Below are positions 55,964 to 64,000 of a stretch of 64,000 bases of DNA, piece by piece (the stretch's first letter is position 1; every line of letters begins with the position of its first letter). Location of the stretch: contig OY755038.1 of assembly GCA_963576565.1 (NCBI GenBank), positions 136,602,124 to 136,666,123 of the forward strand. Direction: 5' to 3'. Made by a program: the position numbers and the translations under genes. This DNA is from Aspidapion aeneum (taxonomy: Eukaryota > Arthropoda > Insecta > Coleoptera > Brentidae). The notes beneath the pieces were generated by a model. It searched no databases, was not told where the DNA came from, and was given only the letters and a program-made list of their open reading frames with translations.

Positions 55964-56523
55964 GAGCGGATAGTTCACAACTTGCATTCCATTTGCTATT
56001 GGTTGACATAGTCAGGCGGGATTTTTAAAATTAAAACTCTCCTGTCCTCGTTTTGGGAGGTTGAAATCGGTGTTAAACCAAACTGAAACAAAACCTAACC
56101 GTGGTCAATTGATGGGAAACGTATCCTAACCGGGGCGTATCTGGACAGGTTAGGATACGTTGTCGAATAATTTATCAGGGTTAGGTTAACACCGATTTCG
56201 ACAGGAAAACAAGCTAATTAAAAAAAAATATAATATGTTTTTAAAAAACAATAAAAAAAAACTCATCGGCATATGCATACATTTAGTTAAATTCAATAGG
56301 TATGTACTGCACAAACCACTACACTTTTAAGTCACTTACAACTAGTATATATTCGTATTTTACGCCGAAAGCTGTAAACATAAAGTTTGTTAAATGCTTG
56401 ACTGGTGGCACCATCTCTTAATATAATATAATAATAATCTTAAACGGCAACGTTCAACATCAAAAAGTCAGCTGACTATTTCGACCAATAGCAAACGGAA
56501 TGCAAGTTGTGAACTAGCCGCTC
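55964..56523. mobile_element. Inverted-repeat (MITE-like) element, 560 bp
   Basis: The 52 bp arms at 55964-56015 and 56472-56523 are inverted copies (GAGCGG(A)TAGTTCACAACTTG ... CAATAGCAAA) with few mismatches. No TSD is obvious. It contains a smaller palindromic element at 56035-56222. Confidence 0.65.
56035..56222. mobile_element. Palindromic MITE-like copy 1, about 190 bp
   Basis: Left side CCTCGTTTTGGGAGGTTGAA, AATCGGTGTTAA; right side TTAACACCGATTTCGAC. A related copy is at 58250-58412. The centre has CAATTGATGGGAAACGTATCC and AACCGGGGCGTATCTGGAC. No flanking duplication was recognised. Confidence 0.6.
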
Positions 56524-57328
56524 ATGTCTCCCAGGGGTAGCGACACCAAACATAACCTCATTTACGAAAAACTCAAATCTGACACTGTCAGGAGCGTAGC
56601 TTTTTTTATGTTTAAAAAAATTAACTGGTTTACAAATGTTACGTAAAGAACTGTCCGTCACATCCGGTATATAAATTTTACTGTCCAAATAAATAAACCT
56701 AAAAAAACTAAGTTTTTTATGATTTCAAATTTATTAGGACCCTGTGTTAGGACCCACACAGCGAAGGAAACAAATATAGTTTGCATGTTTTATATATATT
56801 CTAAAATATAGAAAACTATTATGTTGGGTTTTGTATCATTTAATAAATTTTTTATGCTCTCTACGGAATAAAGGTATACGTTTAATCCCTTTTTTCATGG
56901 GCTAAGGTAGTATTTCTTGTCCCCAGTGATTGAAAGTAATTTAATATAGGTTTTTGGATTATTTTATTTTATCATAATACAAAAAACAAAAAGGAATATA
57001 TACACGATACCGATTATTTTGTTCCAGCTTGCCGTAAGCCTACTGTACTTTGCCGATGGCTTGGTTCGTTTTGATCGTTATTGTGTCCTTAGACATAGAA
57101 TATTGCTTTCATATAAACGAAGCATTTAACTTTCTAGACTTCTCCAGGCTGTAAACCAGGAAACTGTGAAATTTTCGAAATTCTGTTTATTGCATCATTT
57201 CCATGCCCATCTCAAAGTAAGAATATGCTTTATTTTCCATCTTCGAGAAATGTAATTCAAACTTTTTCTCGACTAAACTTAATTAGTTTGTTGTGAAATA
57301 AATAATATTTTTTCCACATTGTTTGTTA
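56524..57328. other. Unassigned AT-rich DNA
   Basis: A minus-strand 70-aa frame (56476-56688) overlaps the right arm of the preceding element and is unsupported. Nothing else was recognised. Confidence 0.4.
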
Positions 57329-57382
57329 TAAGGTCACTCATCGCCAAGCAAGCTTTACCTTGCTTGACGATGAGTGACCTTA
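57329..57382. repeat. Near-perfect hairpin, 24 bp stem and 6 nt loop
   Basis: TAAGGTCACTCATCGCCAAG and its inverted partner CTTGACGATGAGTGACCTTA form arms 57329-57352 and 57359-57382 with one mismatch. That mismatch would be a G-U pair in a minus-strand transcript. It could be a tiny MITE, a small-RNA-type hairpin or a cruciform. Confidence 0.85.
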
Positions 57383-57704
57383 GTTTGTTAGCATCTGACT
57401 GACTTTTGTTTAATGTAATGCCATGACAACTATCACTGCCCACTGCTTTTTTATATACTTGACATGCTAAAACTATAGTACGGTAAGTGGTTTAATACCT
57501 ATTTATTTAGTTTATGATTATTATTATTTTTAGTATATAAAAATAAACCTTGGCATTAAAGTCCCTTTTAGTCACTTAGCAAATTATAGCCCTTCTTCCG
57601 GTCGAGCATGAAAATTCCCGCCGTGGTATTAAAAGTAAACACTGCACGCCCTAGGTTTATAATATACCTACTATTATTTTTATTATTGTTCAAAAAAAGC
57701 GAGC
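57383..57704. other. Unassigned AT-rich DNA
   Basis: No gene, repeat or transposon end was recognised between the hairpin and the minisatellite. Confidence 0.4.
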
Positions 57705-57805
57705 GGCGAAGAAAAGGTCGAAAATACAAAAAGTCGAAAATACAAAAGTTCGAAAGTACAAAAGGTCGAAAATACAAAAGATTGAAAAACAAAAGGTTCA
57801 AACAA
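57705..57805. repeat. Minisatellite, 18 bp unit, about five copies
   Basis: The unit is approximately AAAGGTCGAAAATACAA, with variants (AAAAGTCGAAAATACAA; AAAGTTCGAAAGTACAA). Lys/Arg-rich frames through it are not genes. Confidence 0.88.
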
Positions 57806-57904
57806 AGATCGAAAGTAGCTACACTGTAATGATTGCAAAACAAAGTAGAATTAAGTTTTTAAAAAATCAACATCCAATAAAAACTCAAGGTAGCAACACG
57901 ACGG

Positions 57905-58740
57905 GTCGCAGAACTTTGTTCGAAAACATTTTCTTCGAACGGAAATTTTTATAAAAACAATTTCTTCTAATGGAAATTTGTTCGGAAACATTTTTTTTAA
58001 ACGGAAATTTATTCGAACACTATTTCTTTGAACGGAAATTTGTTCGTAAGTAATAGTTGTTTAAAAACATTTTCTTCGAATAGAAATCATTTTCTTCGAA
58101 AGCAAGTTTTTCGATAAAAGACGCTCTAGACCTGGATTTCCAAACCTAACACAATTTATATAGTTTGACTACGGCAAGGTCTTTTTAACATATTTTTTCA
58201 AAAAAACCCTGACTTCTTTCCCGGGATCGTAAACATTCTGAAAATTTGTCTACTTTCCTCCTTTTGGAAGGTCGAAATTTGTATTTTCCTAAACTTTGTC
58301 AATTGATCACAAACGTATCCGAACCGGTCCAGATACCTCCTGATGTGCTCAATTAAGAAAGGTTAGAGTAACACCGATTTCAACCTTCCAAAATGAGGAC
58401 CGGAAAGCTAATTTAGGGAAATCATTTTTCGACAATAGGTCTCGGTTGGTTCGGTTTGGTTTCACACTCTCTAGGATCCCGGGAAAGAAGTCAGGGAAAT
58501 TTTTGTTTCCAAAAATTGTTAGAAAAAAACCCCATTAGTCGAACTATATGAGTTGTGTTAAGTTTGGCAAGCCAGGTCAAATATATTTTTTTCGAAAAAT
58601 TTGTTTTCAAAAAAATGTTTTTGAACAAATTTCTGTTTGAAAAAAACGTTTTCGAACAATCTTTTGTTCGAAGAATATGTTTTAGAACAATTTTTGGTTT
58701 GAAGAAAATGATTTTCGAAGTTTATGCTTTCAAACAATAA
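57905..58740. mobile_element. Foldback element, about 840 bp, with MITE-like core
   Basis: Outer arms consist of variants of TTCGAACGGAAATTTGTTCG in direct repeat (57920-58110). The opposite orientation of similar words is at 58580-58735. The inner arms, GACTTCTTTCCCGGGATC (58211) and GATCCCGGGAAAGAAGTC (58473), are perfect inverted repeats. Between them lies a palindromic element (58250-58412) related to that at 56035. Plus-strand Phe/Lys-rich frames here are spurious. Confidence 0.72.
58250..58412. mobile_element. Palindromic MITE-like copy 2, about 165 bp
   Basis: TTTCCTCCTTTTGGAAGGTC on the left pairs with ACCTTCCAAAATGAGGACC on the right. The middle has TTGATCACAAACGTATCCGAACC, as in the copy at 56035 (GTATCC, AACCG). 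The two copies differ by many substitutions, so they are old. Confidence 0.6.
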
Positions 58741-60030
58741 TATTACGATATTTATATGAAATGTACTATAAAATTATAAATAATTAAGCCGAACCTTACA
58801 AAAACTCGAACTGTATTTGGGCATTTTTTGTCTTTTGATAAAATGTAAAATTCGGAATAAAAAGGTACTAAAAAAAACCACAATACCGAAAACACCCAAA
58901 AAAATGGGAAAAAACCTTGGAAAATAAATTGAACAGTGCGAAAAATAGCGTATAAACATCGTGATAAAAGTTTCATTTTATCCCTTGATATATTATATAC
59001 TATTAATAAACTTTTAACATAGAAATGTATTTCTGTCCTGTTTGTTTATTTATTACGTATTATTTTTATACAAAAACAGAAATAATATTTAAAAGAAAAT
59101 GATTTTTAACAATAATACCTACAATAAATATTCATAACCCAAAAACTCAAGAAACATATTTTTTATTTCTTAAGCTGTATAAAAACGAGTTCTTTTTAAG
59201 TTTTATTAAAACATTTTTCTTTTCTCAGACTGTATAAAAATGAGTATTTTTCACGAACGTCTATGGAATTTTGAGTACGGTTTTGACACTCGTGTCGCTA
59301 CCCCTGGGAGGCGCTAGACTTCCAGGATGCAGTGACCCTAGTATTTCTAATTACCCGATCCAAAACCTTATGGGCGCGTGTTAATTTACGACAGAGACAA
59401 TTTATTATTTTCTCTCTGGTTTACGAAGCCTGTGTCATGGGCCGTCACTGAAGACAGCAGTTTCTATATGGGAGGACCCCCCAGAATAAAAAACTATATA
59501 CATGCCTAGCTTTTTTTAAAAGTAAAAAAATAATCACCACTTCAATAATTTGACCAGGATCCTCACTTAGTCAGATTTTTCTGGCAGATTTTAAAGAAAT
59601 AATTTGACATTCCCTTAAAAATCCGTTCAAATATAACGGTGGCAACAGCGTAGAGCTAATTTTGTAGCGACCCTTCCACGACATGCAGTTAGTCCCTCTT
59701 TGTTAATTTTACCGTGAAAAACAAAGAAAGAAAGTAAACTTAGCTGACCTCATAAAGAACACGAATAGGACTCATAAATTTGAAAGAAATGTGACGAAAT
59801 GTGACGAAATCTGACATTTCAGTTTGTGTGGTTAATAGTCTTCTGCTTTGAATTTATTTACAATTTTTAAATTAAAAATTTTCAACAAATTACGGGTTTT
59901 TAATTAAAAACAAATATTATATCGTGAAGCTACATCTATCAAAAAGTGGGAAATGGCCTTTTAGGTAAGTTTTTAAGTTTAAAAATTGCCTTTTAAACGA
60001 GAAATCTTAAGCGCCAGATTATGTCACATT
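58741..60030. other. Unassigned interior of the 8.7 kb insertion
   Basis: GTCGCTACCCCTGGGAG near 59295, also present inverted at 56527, and GATGCAGTGACCCTA near 59327, also inverted at 55926, are dispersed repeats. TAGGTAAGTTTT at 59963 has a good 5' splice-site match. AAATGTGACGAAATGTGACG at 59790 is a short direct repeat. No gene is visible. Confidence 0.45.
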
Positions 60031-60075
60031 TTGTCAAATTTGGCCAGATTTTTTAAAATGTAAAGAATTGCCCCC

Positions 60076-61285
60076 TATACACCAATTTTAAAAAAAGAGG
60101 TGTCGTTTTTAAATAAATGCCTTCTGCTAATAAACGAAAAAAAATAGATATCAGGCGCAACCAGCCCATGAGTAAATAATTTACAAATTTATAATATTTT
60201 TTTTATTTTTTTTTTATTTTGCAAAATTTTTGTTTGGGGCCACCTGAAATCTTTATGACGTAACCTATGCATTTAAGATGTACTTCTTTGTAAGAGCACG
60301 TTTATTGTGCTTTTGACTGTGTGTTGAGCTTTGGTTAATAGCTCGTTGTTATTTTTTAAATTAGTAAATTTTTTCTTGGGAACACATAATTTTTAAAATT
60401 TTGGATAAACCGGGTTAACATTTAATTTTTTTCTGGCAAAATGCATTACGATGTTACCAACCTATGTATTACCAATTATTTTCCAAATGTGTAGATATCA
60501 ATTGGTACAAAACATTTTTACGCCTATGACCTTGAAACATTTTAAAAGCCTCTAAACATAAAATATAGAAAAAATTAATTTTTGTTCAAAACACGACTAT
60601 TTTAAATACTCACCTTTTTTACTTGATTTTTTTGTGGTGATTTTAGTTTCCTATATAACACGTTAATCTATGATTCTTAGGCTTTTAAACTGTGTATCTC
60701 ATATACTTGAGTTCTGTGAAAAAATTTTGAGATAATGAGGCATATTCCAATGCAACGTGGATTTTATCGACATTAGTTTAAGTTATATTTAATTTTTTTT
60801 AAATTTATACACCAATTTTAAAAAAGAGGGTGTCTTTCTGTTAAAAAAACGAAAAAGAAATTAGTTATCAGCATATACATTACGTGTATGGTTATCAGGT
60901 GCAACCAGCCGATGAGTAAATAATTTACAAATTTGTAATATTTTTAATTTGCAAAATTTTTGTTTGGGGCCACTTAAAATCTTTATCACTTAACCTATGC
61001 GTTTACGATATACTTCCTTATAATTAGGCATTTCGTTTCCCTAGTAATGAATTAATTGTATGTTTTGTGGGTTTTGATTGTGTGTTCAGCTTTGGTTAAT
61101 AGCTCGTTGTTAAATTAGTATTTTTTATCTTGGGAACGCATAATTTTTCAAATTTTGGATAAACCAGCTTCTAGTAACATTTAATTTTTTCTGACACAAT
61201 GCATTACAATGTTACCAACCTAAGTATTACCAATTATTTTCCAAATGTGTAGATATCAATTGATACAAAACATTTTAAACTTTTT
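60076..61285. repeat. Unclassified repeat family, right part of array
   Basis: It resumes the unit interrupted at 51371 (TATACACCAATTTTAAAAAAAG) and contains a further unit from about 60740. Landmarks are the same as in 48970-51371: GGGGCCACCTGAAATC (60237), GGGGCCACTTAAAATC (60966), TTGAAACATTTTAAAAGCCT (60530). It ends where BEL/Pao copy 3 starts. Confidence 0.8.
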
Positions 61286-61358
61286 TAAACCTTTGTCTTA
61301 GGCCTTCTCTTATCTTCTGCATGTAATTCAATCTTTTTACTAAATGTTCTTTTTCTAT

Positions 61359-62321
61359 TTAATCTAGATCTTCTGTCTCTATGCTATTATTGAATTCATT
61401 GGAATGTTTTAGAAATCTTATCGGGCGTAAGGGCACCAAACGATCCTCGTCTGAAACATATGTCAAAGGTCTTTTATTAATGACATCTTCTATATCACAA
61501 AGAATAGTATAAAGTTCCTCGTAAAATAAATTTTCTCTGCCCAAGTTTTTCATTAACAAATCTTTGACAAGTCTCACAAGTCGTTCCCAGAATCCACCCC
61601 ACCAAGGTGCTGCAGGTGGATTAAAAATCCATTGTATTTTTCTAATATTCGAATATTCTTCAATTTTACTCCAATCTAATCTTGACAGCTGATTCTCCAT
61701 TCCTATAAAGTTGGTCCCATTGTCTGTGTAGATTACATTTGGTCGTCTTCTTCTACTTATAAATCTTCTGAAGGCAAACAAAAACGCTTCGGTGGATAAT
61801 GACAATGTAAGTTCTAAGTGTACCGCTCTATACACTGCACAAGTGAAAATCACAATCCAACATTTTTGCTTTGTTTTTAAATACAATGGACCTGCCAAAT
61901 CAATGCCAGTTACTTCAAATACTTACGTATTTTCTATTCTATTTTTAGGCAATGGCGCTGGAGGTGTCACAACCCTTTTACTATTAAAAATATTACATCT
62001 CACACACTTTGACACAACCTTTTTAACAGATTTTATTGCTTTAAGAATCCAAACTTTTTCTCTAATTATGCTCATAAGTAAATTCACTCCAGCATGTTGA
62101 TTTTTTAGATGTTCTTCTAGTATCAATTTCTTGATAATAGGATGATTTCCCGGTAAAACAATCGGAAAAATAAAATTTTCTTTGAAATCACCACAAACTA
62201 ATTTTGATTCAACTCTCAAAATACCAAAAGAATCACGTCGAACATGCAATTTTTTTAACATTTTTTCGTCAATTGTCTCATTCTGAATTAGTCTAAACAA
62301 AATCTTTTCTGCATTTTGCAT
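61359..62321 (-). pseudogene. BEL/Pao copy 3 integrase, one nonsense codon
   Basis: The frame is continuous from 62321 to 61359 except for one TAA at 61923-61925, after residue 132. The first part has the integrase H2C2 zinc segment (HLKNQHAGVNLLM ... CVRCNIF). The second part, from 'VFEVTGIDLAGPLY' (first catalytic Asp), has 'TCAVYRAVHLELT', 'VIYTDNGTNFIG' (second Asp), and 'WIFNPPAAPWWGGFWERLVR' (catalytic Glu region). It continues with 'NKRPLTYVSDE' and 'PIRFL'. All three catalytic positions are present. Only the nonsense codon and the lost 3' end disable it. Confidence 0.9.
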
Positions 62322-62363
62322 TTTTTGAAAAGTTAAAATTTTATTTTTATTTTTATGTTTTTC

Positions 62364-63142
62364 TTAGTCGCTATTTACAAACTTTTTACATGGCATTCTT
62401 GCATTCACACAAAATCTTGTCATCCATCCAATCATTTTCACTATTTTACTAAAAGACTGAAGTCTATTTAAATTAATATCAATAACTAATTCTTTATTTT
62501 CAGCTACATTTGTATTTATAATTTTTTCCAAATCTGTTTCAAAATTATCATTTTCAGTAGTTGGCCAATATTCCTTTTCTTTCAAAAGCCAGTCTGGCCC
62601 ATTCCACCACCTTTCTTTTAACAATTGTTCAACGTTACAGCCTCTTGATAAAACGTCACAAATATTCATTTTTCCAGGTACATGATTCCACTGATCTGGA
62701 TTACTGAATGATCTTATTTCTCTCACTCGATTTCCTACAAATGTATTCCACATTGCTTGTCTTTTTCCATGACAGAACTACCATTGAATCACTCCAATAA
62801 AATGTTTCTACTTTTAAGAGTTCATCTACAGATTTTACTGTTTGTGTTAATCGTATTCCAATGACAGCGGCCATAAGTTCCAACCTGGGTAAAGTCATAA
62901 GTTTATTCGGTGAAATTCTAGTTTTAAATTAGACTCATATTTACTGAATTTTCCAATTCTAACCTTATGAAAACACAAGCTACATATCTCAATTTACTTG
63001 CATCTACAAATACATGCAACTGTATGTTCTTTGCTTCATCAAAATTAAAATTTACAGCTAAACATCTCGCAATCGTACATAGCGAAACCAAATGAATTTG
63101 TTCTAACCATTTGTCAAATTTTATGCAAATTTCTTCAGGCAA
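62364..63142 (-). pseudogene. BEL/Pao copy 3 RNase H and linker, frameshifted
   Basis: Frame 62924-63142 begins RNase H ('IQLHVFVDASKLRYVACVFI', first catalytic Asp). 62701-62898 continues ('TLPRLELMAAVIGIRLTQTV', 'YWSDSMVVLSW'). 62364-62753 ends it ('NRVREIRSFSNPDQWNHVPG', 'NICDVLSRGC', 'WWNGPDWL'). Two small indels near 62900 and 62750 separate the frames. Confidence 0.87.
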
Positions 63143-63175
63143 TCTACAATCCCATCCAATCTTTAGTTTCCAAGA

Positions 63176-63868
63176 TTATTGTAATGAAATCTCAGGTGTC
63201 AAGGAAACAGGACAAGTAATACCAATTGGATCAAAAATCTTTTGAGCTGTAGAAAGCAATCCTCTTTTTGTTCTTTGAATTTTTTCAATATCTTTTATCT
63301 CACTTGTATCACATAGTAAATTAACAGTCTCATAGTTCCAAGATAAACCCAAAATAAATAAATTCGTATTTACATTTTCATTATCTCTCTTGTCCATGTA
63401 GTCAGAATATATCCATCCTCTCAAATCAAAACTAGCGTCGCTAAGCAATAACTTTGACTCATTCATAAACTGATTTAAATTTTCGCTATCTCTTACACTT
63501 GTGACACAGTTATCTATATAAAAAGACTTTAAAAGCTTATTTGCTGTGTCTTTTAAAAATTCAGGAGAGTTCTCTAAATGAAATTTTAAAGTAGCTGCTA
63601 GTAGAAAAGGACTAGGTTTTAAACCAAAGACAACTCGTCTGTGTCTGTAAATTTTAATCGTTCTTTCAGGATAATCTTTCCACCACAAAAATCTTAAGTA
63701 ATCCCTATCCTCATCATACAAACTTATTTGTAAAAATGCTTTAGCTATATCATTTGTTACACCAATTTTATATAATCTAAACTGTATAATTAAAGGTGGA
63801 ATTAATTCTATGAAGTTTGGACCTTTTTCTAACAAGTCATTCAGGGCATGTCCATTTTTATCTTTCAA
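63176..63868 (-). pseudogene. BEL/Pao copy 3 reverse transcriptase (partial view)
   Basis: The 230-aa frame has 'LLEKGPNFIELIPPLIIQFR', 'IGVTNDIAKAFLQISL' (first catalytic Asp), 'RFLWWKDYP', 'RVVFGLKPSPFLLAATL' and the active-site segment 'SFYIDNCVTSV', where the second Asp of YxDD is Asn. It continues with 'ILGLSWNYE' and 'KIFDPIGITCP'. Sequence upstream of 63868 carries the RT N-terminus in another frame and reaches the window edge. The Asn variant occurs at the same place in some Pao-lineage pol genes, as I recall, so it may not be inactivating. Confidence 0.87.
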
Positions 63869-64000
63869 AGATCCATTGAAGACTGGTCTTATCTTCGTCG
63901 TGTTACTGCTTTCTTCGACTGCGTGGTGGATGAGATAGTGAACATTGGTATCCTTTTTTATGTCTTCAATTTCTTCTATTATTCCTTGACTCTCCCAATC

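Larger units (their letters stand above)
51372..60075. mobile_element. Candidate 8.7 kb DNA-transposon-like insertion
   Basis: Left tip GGGGGCAATTCTTTA and right tip TAAAGAATTGCCCCC are perfect 15 bp inverted repeats. They are followed inward by similar words (CTGAAAAAATTTGAC / CTGGCCAAATTTGACA). TAT flanks both sides (51369-51371 and 60076-60078). The surrounding repeat unit reads uninterrupted as 'AATTTATACACCAATTTT' at about 60796, so the insertion point is exact. It contains a foldback element and several hairpin elements. No transposase was recognised, so the superfamily is open. Confidence 0.6.
61290..64000 (-). mobile_element. BEL/Pao element copy 3 (different family), runs off the window
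   Basis: Minus-strand pol codons lie in the order RT (from beyond 63868), RNase H, linker, integrase. The 3' end is truncated near 61290, with no LTR before the repeat array. Protein sequence is clearly BEL/Pao but not close to copies 1 and 2. It has longer intact frames and so appears younger. The 5' part lies beyond 64000. Confidence 0.87.

Noticed and set aside
56476..56688. Minus-strand 70-aa frame as a possible host gene
   Set aside because: It overlaps an inverted-repeat arm, has no domain and no splice or poly(A) context.
57568..57843. Phe-rich and Lys-rich frames on both strands
   Set aside because: They are translations of the 18 bp minisatellite.

Overview
This 64 kb window is AT-rich eukaryotic DNA, almost certainly from an insect. 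The evidence is its mobile-element mix: BEL/Pao, copia-like and env-bearing gypsy (errantivirus-type) LTR elements; RTE-like and CR1/L2-like LINEs; a tRNA-derived SINE; hAT, Tc1/mariner-type and Transib-like short elements; foldback elements; and many microsatellites. I found no complete host gene, no rRNA, no functional tRNA and no CRISPR array. Essentially everything recognisable is mobile DNA, mostly decayed, and much of it is nested.

Layout. 1-4385: tandem repeats, a hAT-type MITE and a SINE, the last two with exact target-site duplications (TSDs). 4391-8959: a BEL/Pao element (+) with a truncated 5' LTR, a full 3' LTR and a GAAGT TSD. 8965-11367: little recognisable, apart from a LINE endonuclease remnant. 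11368-26366: a copia-like element (+) cut in two. Its gag/protease half ends at 12583 and its integrase half resumes at 25856. Between them lies a second copy of the same BEL family (-), swollen to 13.3 kb by later insertions: a Transib-like element in its 3' LTR, two foldback-type repeat arrays, an RTE-like LINE and a hAT MITE.

27574-47620: env-bearing gypsy sequence (-) in three overlapping copies. Copies A and B are a near-identical 3.45 kb tandem duplication. Copy B was further hit by a hAT MITE, a mariner-type long-TIR element and an RTE-like LINE (-). That LINE was in turn split by a nearly complete CR1/L2-like LINE (+) at about 38635-43577. This last element is the best preserved and most unusual item: its 583-aa ORF1 begins with an OTU-type cysteine protease domain and continues with a C2H2 finger, an eight-cysteine finger, a coiled coil and an SGNH-hydrolase-like domain. 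Its ORF2 (endonuclease + reverse transcriptase) lies in the same frame after two UAA codons, with no AUG before the endonuclease start.

47747-48965: a 509-515 bp tandem repeat ending in an inverted unit. 48970-61280: a second repeat family split by an apparent 8.7 kb insertion (51372-60075; TIR GGGGGCAATTCTTTA, TSD TAT). That insertion carries another foldback element with subrepeat arms around a possible spliced 3' exon, plus hairpins and MITE-like palindromes. 61290-64000: a third, younger BEL/Pao element (-), with one nonsense codon in an otherwise open integrase, running off the window end.

Nothing here works as an operon-like system. The logic is successive transposition, and TSDs and empty sites let much of the insertion order be read directly.
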